Below, piece after piece: positions 20,754 to 32,653 of a stretch of DNA of 64,000 nucleotides (positions within the stretch are counted from its first letter, which is position 1; each line of letters opens with the position of its first letter). A program made the translations under genes and the position numbers. This DNA comes from Paraflavisolibacter caeni (GTDB lineage: Bacteria; Bacteroidota; Bacteroidia; Chitinophagales; Chitinophagaceae). Where the stretch lies: contig NZ_JAOTIF010000031.1 in the NCBI RefSeq assembly GCF_025628885.1, positions 1 to 64,000 on the forward strand. The letters run 5' to 3'. The notes below the pieces were generated by a model. It worked only from the letters and a program-made list of their open reading frames with translations. It ran no database searches and was not told the origin of the DNA.

Positions 20754-23700
20754 TTATAAACTCAGATTCAAGCCCAGGTTGATGCGACGAACGGTTGGGT
20801 ATGCACCTTGTCCCGCATAGTTGCTTGAGCCAATATTTGCTTCGCGATCGTCTGGCATTTTACTCCAGAAAAGGAGGTTGTTACCATTAACATAAACACG
20901 CATGGATTGGATCCCAGCCCTTTTCAACCAAACAGGATTCAAAGAATAAGCTATTTCAGCTGATTTCAAACGGACATAAGAACCGTCATAGTTGTAGAAA
21001 TCTCCATAGCTATACACCCTTGTTTTCCACCGGGGCAGATAGGACGTTGCATCTGGGTTATCCCTTGTCCAATAGTCTCCCTGTTTGAAAACGGAATTCA
21101 ATGCCGCACCGAAGTTGGTTTGCGTAAGATTCCTTGTTACATTATTGACACCATAGAATTGAAGGAATACAGATAAGCGTTTGTAGTCAAAACCAATACT
21201 ACCTGTATACGTATTCTGCGGTCTTTCCGGGTAAGCATATGGTACAACATCGTAGTCATTGATCGCTCCATCGCCATTGAAGTCAATAAGATTAAAGTTT
21301 CCGGGCAGTTTATTATTATCATACTGATTGACAATAGTGCTGCCATAAACTTCATCCCATGTATTGTAAAACCCTGTGCGTATCTGAGATGTATATTGTC
21401 CTATTTGGAAACCTGCTCTTTTTAGATAAGCATCCAACAATTGAGGATCATCACGATCAATAATTCTGTCTTTTGCATGGGTTAGCGCTATATTCGACCA
21501 CAAGCGTACATCCTTATTCAGTTTTTTATTGAACTTCAATTCTAATTCATATCCTTTCACCTCTGTTTTACCCAGGTTGGCAACAGGAGGTTGACCACCA
21601 AAATAAACAGGTACAGCTCTTTGGCCGCCGGCTATTAATATATCATAACGATAATCCCGGTACACATCAACACTACCTTCCAGCATTCCATTCAGGACCG
21701 AATACTCCAGACCAACGTTTGTTTTTGCTACGGTTTCCCAATGTACATCCGGGTTTCCTATGGCTGTTTCTCTAAACCATACATAAGGGCTGTTATTACC
21801 TCCCGCATCACCCATATGCACTTGACCTCCATTTGCCCATTGTGTCAGATACAGATAACGTCCAGCACCAACGCGGTCATTTCCTACCAAACCGTATGAA
21901 CCGCGGATTTTCAATGTCCTTAACCAGGAGATATCTTTCATGAAGTTTTCATTCGTCAACGTCCAACCTACAGCTGCAGAAGGGAAAAAGTCAAACCTGT
22001 AATCAGGTCCGAACTGGTCAGAACCATTATAAGCTCCGTTGAACTCGGCAAAATAGCGGTTAGCAAAATTGTAAGTAGTACGGAACACCCAGTCCTCACG
22101 ATAGTTAGCAAAATTGCTACCTGTCGCATTTTCATCACGGCTAAACAGGCCCATTGCTGTGATATTATGCTTGCCAATTTTAGCCGAATGGTTTAATTGC
22201 AATTGGTAGAACTTTTTTCTTCTTGTTGACCCATTCTGCATAGCATCAGCCCTTACCGACCATTGCGGCACTATATACTCAAATTGATTGGCGCCTGTTG
22301 TATTACGATATTGAACGGTTCCATTAGGGTAGATATATTTCTGGATACCACTTCCATCATCAAAAATGCCACCCTGAGAAACAAAAGTGTTATCCAGAGA
22401 AAATGTTCCTTTAAAATTGAGGTTCTTTACCAACATACTCAAATCCTGGGTAAGCGTGAAATCGGTATTGATCGTGGTGGTCTTGGTGTTTCTTACACCG
22501 TTATTTCCAAGTATTTGAGCAGGGTTATTGGTAGACACCGGATCAAGTGGATAATAACCATAAGTACCATCATTATACTGAGGATAAAAAAGATCAGGTG
22601 CATTACCATATATCCCCTGGTACCATGAATACTCAAAACCACTCCAGGAATCTTGCCTGTTTCCATGAAGTCCGGAAAGGTTTGCTGCAAGGTTGGTAGT
22701 ACCTGTTAATTTAAAATCAAGATTGGCACGGATATTCAACCTGTCATAAAAGAATCCCGGTTCATAGCCTTTTCCATTGCTTGGGATCTTCATGATGTCG
22801 CCTTCATGGAGCACGTCTACTGCCGTAAAATATTTTACAAAACCCGATCCTCCTGAAATATTGATGTTCGCATTTTGCGCCCAAGCCATCTTTTTAACGG
22901 ACTCATCCTGCCAATCAATATTAGGGTATTGTTGGGCCTCCTGCTCGTTGGCCGGATGGCGGTATTTATCAATAATAGCAAAAGGGGTATAATCCTGCCA
23001 TGATGCGGGACTCAAGGCAAGTTCCCTTTCAATAGCCTGATTTCTGATTGTTAAGGCATCGTAAGCATCATACTTTTGTGGCAAACGGGATGGGATTTTC
23101 ATAGTAGAGTTAGCGGTGATATTGATGTTCGCTTTCCCTTCAGCCCCTCTCTTGGTAGTAATCAATACTACACCATTGGCACCTTTCACACCAAAAACTG
23201 CTGTAGCAGAGGCATCTTTCAACACAGATATACTTTCTACGGAACCAACATCCACTCCGCTCAGCGAGCGTTCGATCCCGTCCACTAATATCAGTGGACC
23301 GCTGCCGTTCCATGTACCCTGACCTCTAATATAAATAGTGGGATCTTCTGCCCCGGGAAGTCCCGTACCTTGTACTGTAATGACACCCGGTACATTGCCG
23401 GTCAAAGCCGCACCGATATTAGACACACCTCCTGCTCTTTGCAATACAGCGCCAGTTGTTTGGGTTATAGCACCTACAACACTCTCCTTTTTCTGTCTTC
23501 CATAGCCAATAACAACCACATCCTCCATTGCCTGGGCTGCAGGTGATAACTGAACAAAGAGATTAGTTTGTTTTTCTGCCACTCCTATTTCTTTTGAAGA
23601 ATAACCCACAAAAGAAAAGACCAGAACAGCTTTTGAATTTGCAACTTTAATGGTAAATGATCCATCACTTTTCGTTACTGTTGCATTATTGGTACCCTTT

Positions 23701-23951
23701 TCTGTTACACTTGCCCCAGCAAGCGGTTCTCCCTTATCATTTACTACTTTTCCGCTTACCGTTTCTGCGAAAGGGTCGGACACTTTTTCCTCATCACTAA
23801 GGCTTAAGCTGTTGTGATCGGGAGCGTTGCCAACTGCAAAGGATTGAATAGAAAAATTACAAATTAGAAGCATGGTAAACTTTGCCATTAACAGGCATTT
23901 GCAAGCCAGGCGGGTCCTACCAGGCGATAGGCCTCGTTCATTTTTTTTCAT
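20754..23951 (-). CDS. SusC/RagA-type TonB-dependent transporter (first pair, xusA-like)
   Basis: A 1065-residue outer-membrane transporter. It has a long charged leader followed by a hydrophobic signal segment (LLMAKFTMLLICNFS) and then a carboxypeptidase-regulatory-like domain (VSGKVVNDKGEPLAGASV). A TonB-box-like EDVVVIGYG precedes the plug (NVPGVITVQGTG, PLILVDGIERSL, SILKDASA-like and GVVLITTKRG), and the rest is the barrel. It should import large xylan oligosaccharides with the SusD protein encoded 19 bases downstream. It is the first gene of a six-gene operon driven by operator site C, with a long leader of about 250 bases between the predicted transcription start and the start codon. 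Confidence 0.93.
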   Translation of the reverse strand: MKKNERGLSPGRTRLACKCLLMAKFTMLLICNFSIQSFAVGNAPDHNSLSLSDEEKVSDPFAETVSGKVVNDKGEPLAGASVTEKGTNNATVTKSDGSFTIKVANSKAVLVFSFVGYSSKEIGVAEKQTNLFVQLSPAAQAMEDVVVIGYGRQKKESVVGAITQTTGAVLQRAGGVSNIGAALTGNVPGVITVQGTGLPGAEDPTIYIRGQGTWNGSGPLILVDGIERSLSGVDVGSVESISVLKDASATAVFGVKGANGVVLITTKRGAEGKANINITANSTMKIPSRLPQKYDAYDALTIRNQAIERELALSPASWQDYTPFAIIDKYRHPANEQEAQQYPNIDWQDESVKKMAWAQNANINISGGSGFVKYFTAVDVLHEGDIMKIPSNGKGYEPGFFYDRLNIRANLDFKLTGTTNLAANLSGLHGNRQDSWSGFEYSWYQGIYGNAPDLFYPQYNDGTYGYYPLDPVSTNNPAQILGNNGVRNTKTTTINTDFTLTQDLSMLVKNLNFKGTFSLDNTFVSQGGIFDDGSGIQKYIYPNGTVQYRNTTGANQFEYIVPQWSVRADAMQNGSTRRKKFYQLQLNHSAKIGKHNITAMGLFSRDENATGSNFANYREDWVFRTTYNFANRYFAEFNGAYNGSDQFGPDYRFDFFPSAAVGWTLTNENFMKDISWLRTLKIRGSYGLVGNDRVGAGRYLYLTQWANGGQVHMGDAGGNNSPYVWFRETAIGNPDVHWETVAKTNVGLEYSVLNGMLEGSVDVYRDYRYDILIAGGQRAVPVYFGGQPPVANLGKTEVKGYELELKFNKKLNKDVRLWSNIALTHAKDRIIDRDDPQLLDAYLKRAGFQIGQYTSQIRTGFYNTWDEVYGSTIVNQYDNNKLPGNFNLIDFNGDGAINDYDVVPYAYPERPQNTYTGSIGFDYKRLSVFLQFYGVNNVTRNLTQTNFGAALNSVFKQGDYWTRDNPDATSYLPRWKTRVYSYGDFYNYDGSYVRLKSAEIAYSLNPVWLKRAGIQSMRVYVNGNNLLFWSKMPDDREANIGSSNYAGQGAYPTVRRINLGLNLSL

Positions 23952-24206
23952 TCTCTAGTTTAATGTTTAATGAAAGGAATTTGCTCAGGGGAGAGCATTA
24001 GATTACTGATTAAAACACAGTGGAAAATGTCTCTGCATTCTCCGTTTCTTAGTAAGTGTGGGATTCATTAAGTAACTCTTTTCATATGCAGTCGTTTTAA
24101 GTTGACAAAAAAGCAATCATCTCATCTGCTGACAAAATGACTTACAGCATTCATTAACAAAATAGCTATTACAAAAAATAAAAGTCTATCCGCCTTCAGG
24201 TGATGC

Positions 24207-24269
24207 CAAAACTAAATACTGGACAATACCTTGACTGATTCATTTGTTGAAACTTATGGAACAAATGTT
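24207..24269 (-). promoter_or_regulatory. Promoter with operator site C, for the susC/susD operon
   Basis: The near-palindrome at 24240-24269 carries perfect arms CATTTGTT and AACAAATG. The minus-strand -7 element TAGTTTTG lies at 24207-24214, exactly 26 bp to its left, and matches TAnnTTTG fully. The expected start of transcription is near 24199. This leaves a 5' leader of about 250 bases ahead of the first SusC gene, in which no riboswitch or small ORF was recognised. Confidence 0.8.
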
Positions 24270-24377
24270 TTTAGCACTTAAAAAAACTGCTATTAAGCAG
24301 AAGAATCCAGGATTTAAGGAGGCTTTCAAACTCGTTCGTGTGTGGCTGTTTTAGCGAAAATGCAAGAATGTCCCTCT

Positions 24378-24462
24378 GCCAGTGAACAGTAACTGTACAT
24401 CTGCAATTCCAGAATGCACTGTTCCTCACCTTCCTGAATTTGCAGATGTACAGTTACTTGGC
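24378..24462. repeat. Large hairpin at the boundary of two operons
   Basis: Arms 24388-24406 and 24440-24458 are a perfect 19-bp inverted repeat, extended by GCCA/TGGC (24378-24381 with 24459-24462) after a 6-base bulge. There is also imperfect pairing into the loop. It stands about 110 bases after the stop of the frameshifted GH43 gene and about 120 bases before operator C. No T-run follows on either strand. It may end or process the upstream transcript, or be the footprint of a small palindromic element. The rest of the 23952-24569 gap holds only site C and no coding sequence. Confidence 0.75.
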
Positions 24463-24569
24463 TTCCTTGCTCGCAACCGTTCTTTTAATTTTATAATGAT
24501 ATAATTTATGTGTTCAGGCAAAGAATCAAAATGGATAAACCGTCAAATTGACACCAAGCAGCTGGTTTG

Positions 24570-25915
24570 CTATTGGAAACTAATCCAGTCAACATCCACC
24601 TTTCCATTACCTTTTAATTGTACAACAAGGTTTTTGATTCCAGGTTGCACGGCTGCAATTGATTTTTTTACAATATGCCAATTGCTTCCTTTGGGGATAT
24701 TTACTTCAGCAATGACGGGGCCTGAAGCATCTTTTGTCCTGATGACCAATGATGCCGCTGTTGCTGAAGCAGCTCTTATACTTACCGACTTTGCAGCTTT
24801 CTTTCCGAATTCAACGCAGTTGTATTGTATCCAGGTACCGGGTTTATCAAGAATTGTTTTCCAGCCCTGGAACTTGTTGAGTGTGTCCAAAAAATCTATA
24901 GCAGCTTCTTCGCTTTTAGTACTGAAGCGATCCATCTGAATTTGTGTAGTTGCATCTGTTACACCAATACCACGTAACGTAGGTATTACTTTTTTAATAG
25001 TACCATCTTCGTTAAAAAACAAACTATCTGCCCTGATCGATCTTGCTTTATCGAAATTTGGCGAATAATCATTGTGATGATAAAACAAGTACCATTGATT
25101 TTTAAATTGTATTATTGAATGATGATTTGTCCAGCAACCTGTTGGAGATTCATCCATAATTACACCGGTAACTTTAAATGGCCCCAATGGATTATTACAA
25201 TGGCGTATTCCAGTCTTTCAATTTTATGCTCCACATGCGGGTAGGTTAAATAATAAATCCCATTCCGTTCAAACAGGTATGGACCTTCTTTCAGTCCTTT
25301 GTCAGGGAGCTCTTTTAATATAACAGGGTCGGAAGCCAATTCCAACATGTTTTCTTTTAGCTTTGCGCAATAAATATTTCCCTGCGACCAATATAGGTAA
25401 GCCTGCCCGTCCTTATCAATAAACACATTCGGATCAATGCCCCGGACATTTTTAATGGGTGTTGGCTGAGGGACAAAGGGGCCCTGGGGCTTATCAGCCA
25501 CAGCCACGCCAACCGTAAATCCTCTTCCATGGGTAATGGTGTCTTTAGGCGAAGTTGGAAAATAGAAATAATATTTTCCGTTTCTGTATATACAATCCGG
25601 CGCCCACATACTATAGCTGTCAGGCCTTACCCATGGCACTTTGTTCTGGCTTACAATCACGCCATGATCGGTCCAGTCGGTTAAGTTTACTGAAGAAAAC
25701 ACGTGATAATCTTCCATACAAAACCAGCCAACACGGCCTTTGCCGGGTGTGGCCAGAATATCATGTGAAGGATAAATATATACCCTGTCTCCGAATACTC
25801 TTGCAGAGGGATCAGCAGAATACATATTCCGGATGAGTGGATTTTGGGCAAAGGTGCTGATCGTCAAAAAAATAATTAAACTAATGAGCACTAAATATGA
25901 CTTACCGTATCTCAT
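24570..25915 (-). pseudogene. GH43-CBM6 enzyme interrupted by a frameshift
   Basis: Two overlapping frames (25160-25915 and 24570-25187) together encode one secreted GH43 with a C-terminal CBM6. The first has a signal peptide ending in FAQ, the catalytic base D35 in YSADPSAR, RGIDPNVF and KEGPYLF. The second starts inside blade five (GPFKVTGVIMDE, WTNHHSIIQF) and ends with the CBM6 (RAASATAASLVIRT, KVDVDWISF). Restoring one base in the ATTGTAATAAT region around 25190-25197 joins them to about 448 residues. Either the gene is recently broken or the read has a single-base deletion. It begins with a 4-base overlap with the GH9 stop codon, so it is the last gene of operon 2. If broken, the truncated product lacks the last blade and the CBM6. 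Confidence 0.83.
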
Positions 25916-28464
25916 AACTTTTTTTCTTTACCTTTTGCTAAATCAGCAGCAGCAGCGGCAAGAAAAATATAGTCACCACAACCACCCACCGTTACTTCAT
26001 TTTCACCCCAGAAAAATGGCCAGTCTTCTTTGTTCTCGGGAAAATCTGGTTTCAATACCAGTATGCCAGGTACAATGCCACCTGCAATAAAACTGAAATC
26101 GGCCCTATTGTTTCCATAAGTAATTTTTTTGGAAACAGTACCTACAGATGAAACAAACGAGACATTGGAATAAGGATGACAGCCAAAAATATAATTGAGG
26201 CCCCTGTACACGTATTCAGCCGTAATAATATCGGGGAAATATTTATTGGCGTAATAGTTTGTAGTGGCAAAATTCACCACTCCCCCACTGCCACCCCATC
26301 CACCCAAGGCAATCGGCACGCCAAACGGATTTTGTTTTTCGTACTGATCACAAAATGCTCTATACTTTACTACATAATCGTGCAATTTCTGTTTATACAC
26401 CTCATCCATGTAAGGATAAGCCTGCAACGCTAGCTTTATCCCAAAGGAAACATTCCTGTCGAGTGATTCCCAAATACCTTCCTTGAATGCTGCTTCGTAG
26501 CGCTCTTCTTTTGTGGTGATATAAAGCTGCAATGCTGCACCTATCTTCAGGTTTCTACCGAACCTTGTCGCAAATCTTGTTGTATCAGTCCCGTTTTCAT
26601 TTTCATTCCATAGCTGCTTTGCAAAGGCCAAACATTGTTGAGACAAGGTATCGTTATAGCCCTTTAATGCACGGCTGGCTGCTGCCAACGCAGCAGCAGT
26701 TGAGTAGTCAAGAAAAGTTGAGCGCTCTGTAAAAGCCCACCGGTCATCCATAGTACCGCTCGACCTGCCATCGCTATGGTATGGCTTCAGATTGGAATTA
26801 TAGGGAAGGTTATCTGTTTCAGTGGAAGCGTCGCCCAGATGATGGTATTGATGCAGATTGGGAACGATGATGCCCCGCACGGGGTGACCGATATTTTTTA
26901 CCTGTGCCACCATGTTCAATGTGCCATGCTCTATTTGTTGCAGCATATCCGGTTTGCCATCAGGTCGGTGGATATCCACATAACGCGATGGATAATCAAC
27001 AAATGTTTGATCTCGGTCAATTCTGAAATGCTCCCAAGCATCTACCAGGCTTGATACGGCATTGCAATGTGAGCCGGTTTGGATATCAAAATCACCCGCG
27101 TCAAACCAACCGCCTACATCCAGCCCGGGTATACGTTCCAGCGGTTTATATTTTGTTTGCGTGGAAGCTCCCATGCTGTAACCATCAAAGAACGGAATAT
27201 TGACAGGTGCCTGGAGTGCATCATCCAGAAAAGGAGCGCCATGCCATACGCGATACGCTTCATTCACCTGCATGTGATCCATTTGCACGGGAAACCATAC
27301 ATCCAGTGTTGGATGCCAGCTATCATTGTATACACCGGCTTTAATAGAGAATGTATTTGTTTTCTGGTTGCCATATTGAATATAATATAGCCCCGGATCT
27401 TTCACAGTACTAAAATCAAACTTCAAATAATTATACCGCAGGTATCTTCCCCAGAGTTTTACGTTACCTTTTAATTTTTCTATTGAATTCCCTTCGACTG
27501 TAACTTGGAAAAGGGATGCCGTTTTTAAAGGTGTATCATTTTTGTCCAGTTCAATAACGGCAACCTTCTCCTGGTGGGAATTATATCCTACCTGCGAAAA
27601 GCCAATCACTGGTTTACGTTTCCAATTAGTGATCGCATTTGGTTCAAGGTACCAGGATAGTACTCTGCCTGTTTTGTTTGCCGGCAACAAACTGCGAACA
27701 ATAAACCAACCGTTCTGACCCAGATTACGTCCGTCAAACAGCATGATATCATTAGCAGATTGAATTTTTATTTGATGCTCAGGATCTTCCGGCGCCAGCA
27801 CAATAGTTTTACCGGAAGCAATTGATTTCGGAACAATGAATTCTCCCCTCCCCCGATCATCAAATGTTGTAAAATTGGCAAACTGTTGTATTTTTTTACT
27901 CCCCGGCTCAATCTTCATATCGCTTGAAGGATACAATGGAAAATAACCGGGTTTGCCATCGGCGAGATAAGATTTTTCAAAATAAGCAGAGGGCAAAAAC
28001 TCAAGATTCAATCCGGCACTGCCTACCAGTTTTTCGGGAACGGGTTGATCCAAATAAACGCTGATTTCAATGCCTTTATCCTTTGCTGTAACTACCAATC
28101 TTGAATTGAAGTCAAATTCTTTATAACGCAAAGTTGCTTCAATTTTATTGCTGGCCTTATTCACTTTGCGATTTACCAACTCCGGTATCTGATCCCACTG
28201 TTCCGGTGTGTTTTGCAGCCTTACCGCACCACCGGTAGCAGTTCTTACTCCATGATGAATCATTTCAATACCGGCAGTTTTTTCATCGAAGAACATACCG
28301 TTGTACTGACTATTGAAAACCAATACATTCACACCTCTGGTTTCAAAATATCCTGAATCATTGAGCTGAAGCTTTTGACCAAAAGAAAAATTTGCGAACA
28401 GGACTAAACAAATAGCCAGACTGAAAGCTTTTGATACCCCTTTGAAAGTATTCCTCGTTTGCAT
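25912..28464 (-). CDS. GH9 family enzyme with N-terminal beta-sandwich and Ig-like domains
   Basis: An 850-residue secreted hydrolase. After the signal peptide (NFSFGQ) comes a beta-sandwich of about 250 residues that I do not recognise with certainty; it resembles the mutarotase-like N-terminal fold of other glycosidases. An Ig-like cellulase N-terminal domain follows (FSQVGYNSHQEKVAVIEL onward, about 300-390), then the GH9 alpha-barrel. The catalytic residues are visible: D455 and D458 in FDAGDFD and E823 in ENEVTVGG. GH9 enzymes are usually inverting endo-beta-1,4-glucanases, and some act on mixed-linkage glucan or xyloglucan. Here it lies between GH10 and GH43 genes, 28 bases from GH10, so an action on xylan-associated glucan or an unusual xylan activity is possible. 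The function is inferred from family only. Confidence 0.85.
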   Translation of the reverse strand: MQTRNTFKGVSKAFSLAICLVLFANFSFGQKLQLNDSGYFETRGVNVLVFNSQYNGMFFDEKTAGIEMIHHGVRTATGGAVRLQNTPEQWDQIPELVNRKVNKASNKIEATLRYKEFDFNSRLVVTAKDKGIEISVYLDQPVPEKLVGSAGLNLEFLPSAYFEKSYLADGKPGYFPLYPSSDMKIEPGSKKIQQFANFTTFDDRGRGEFIVPKSIASGKTIVLAPEDPEHQIKIQSANDIMLFDGRNLGQNGWFIVRSLLPANKTGRVLSWYLEPNAITNWKRKPVIGFSQVGYNSHQEKVAVIELDKNDTPLKTASLFQVTVEGNSIEKLKGNVKLWGRYLRYNYLKFDFSTVKDPGLYYIQYGNQKTNTFSIKAGVYNDSWHPTLDVWFPVQMDHMQVNEAYRVWHGAPFLDDALQAPVNIPFFDGYSMGASTQTKYKPLERIPGLDVGGWFDAGDFDIQTGSHCNAVSSLVDAWEHFRIDRDQTFVDYPSRYVDIHRPDGKPDMLQQIEHGTLNMVAQVKNIGHPVRGIIVPNLHQYHHLGDASTETDNLPYNSNLKPYHSDGRSSGTMDDRWAFTERSTFLDYSTAAALAAASRALKGYNDTLSQQCLAFAKQLWNENENGTDTTRFATRFGRNLKIGAALQLYITTKEERYEAAFKEGIWESLDRNVSFGIKLALQAYPYMDEVYKQKLHDYVVKYRAFCDQYEKQNPFGVPIALGGWGGSGGVVNFATTNYYANKYFPDIITAEYVYRGLNYIFGCHPYSNVSFVSSVGTVSKKITYGNNRADFSFIAGGIVPGILVLKPDFPENKEDWPFFWGENEVTVGGCGDYIFLAAAAADLAKGKEKKL

Positions 28465-28492
28465 TATTATTTATTTTAAAGGCCAACAAGCA

Positions 28493-29596
28493 TTACTGAT
28501 TAAAACTCACCACATCCCAATAAGCTTTCTTGGGTTGACGATTCATATCAAAGAGCAAAGGATAATTTTTTCTACCCCTTCCATCCAACCAACTATAGCG
28601 GTCACTGACATTCCAGAAGGTCACACCGGTTATCTTGTCTTTGTGTTGGCGGAAAACATCAAACACCATTTTGTATTTATCCCGTTGCAGTTGCTCCATT
28701 TCAGGAGTAAAGGTGGCAGTCGTGTCACGTTGCCCCTGAATAAGCTGACCACCCTGGCGGCCACCATACACCGATACATCAAGTTCAGTTACCTGTACCT
28801 GTAAGCCAAGTGAAGAAAACATTTGAATGGATTTTTCCAGCTCTTCTTTTGGAGGATTGTTGACTGACCAATGGCCCTGCAAGCCTACACCGTGAATAGG
28901 TACCCCGGCATCTTTCAAACTTTTTACCAGGCGGTAGATCCGATCGCGTTTGCCAGGCATTTCGGTATTGTAGTCATTGTAAAAAAGAATAGCTTTCGGG
29001 TCGGCAGCATGTGCATATTCAAAGGCTTTTGCAATGAACTCCTCACCGCAGATCCGATACCATGCTGTGTTTCTAAGGTAATTTGAATTATTGTCGTCGA
29101 TAGCTTCGTTCACCACATCCCAGGCATACACATAATTTTTATACCGGTTCACTACCGTTGTTATATGTTCCTTCAGTCTTTGCAGCAATACCGCCTTTGA
29201 CACCGTATCACCTTTTTCATTTTTAAACATCCAGGACGGAGCCTGCGCATGCCAGCACAATGTGTGCCCTCGCAACTTCATTCCATGCTTTTTAGCAAAA
29301 GCAGCAATGGAGTCGGCGTCTTTCCAGTAATATTCATTTTCCTTGGGATGAATTGGCTCCATTTTCATCGCGTTTTCCGCAGTCAGACTATTGAAATGGT
29401 TGACAATCACTGCCGAATCCTCTCCGTGAAGCGAGCGGGGCGCAACAGCGACGCCCATCGTAAAATAACCTTTGTAGTGATCCTTTAATCCTTTGGTAGT
29501 ACTCAATGTCGACCGGCTTATTTTTCCGCTGTTGGAGCAATAACCAAATAATAACATACCTGAAAAGCCAATCAGTATGTTTCCTAATCTTTTCAT
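28493..29596 (-). CDS. GH10 endo-beta-1,4-xylanase, lipoprotein
   Basis: A 367-residue retaining xylanase that should cut the internal beta-1,4-xylosyl bonds of xylan. The leader ends in LLFGYC, so it is predicted to be a lipoprotein, possibly on the cell surface. GH10 landmarks are LRGHTLCWHAQAPSWMF, acid/base E164 in DVVNEAIDD, nucleophile E271 in VTELDVSV, and the C-terminal GVTFWNVSDRYSWLDG. No binding module or insertion is visible, so this is a compact single-domain enzyme. It is the only clear endo-xylanase in the window. It lies between the CE6-like esterase (27 bases) and GH9 (28 bases), consistent with combined backbone cutting and deacetylation. Confidence 0.95.
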   Translation of the reverse strand: MKRLGNILIGFSGMLLFGYCSNSGKISRSTLSTTKGLKDHYKGYFTMGVAVAPRSLHGEDSAVIVNHFNSLTAENAMKMEPIHPKENEYYWKDADSIAAFAKKHGMKLRGHTLCWHAQAPSWMFKNEKGDTVSKAVLLQRLKEHITTVVNRYKNYVYAWDVVNEAIDDNNSNYLRNTAWYRICGEEFIAKAFEYAHAADPKAILFYNDYNTEMPGKRDRIYRLVKSLKDAGVPIHGVGLQGHWSVNNPPKEELEKSIQMFSSLGLQVQVTELDVSVYGGRQGGQLIQGQRDTTATFTPEMEQLQRDKYKMVFDVFRQHKDKITGVTFWNVSDRYSWLDGRGRKNYPLLFDMNRQPKKAYWDVVSFNQ

Positions 29597-29623
29597 AAGC
29601 GTTATTTTTTTATTTAGATTTAT

Positions 29624-32555
<2,932 letters not shown>

Positions 32556-32653
32556 TATTTTCAGCTCCTTTATTGTTTTTTTTATTCGTTTATTCATTTT
32601 ACATTTTAAATGCTGACTTACTTTAATAAACCAGTCAACATCAAGGAATTTCC

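Noticed and set aside
23952-24206. A possible riboswitch or leader ORF in the long 5' region of the first SusC gene
   Set aside because: No conserved riboswitch core, strong hairpin or plausible short frame could be recognised; only the promoter and the upstream large hairpin stand out.
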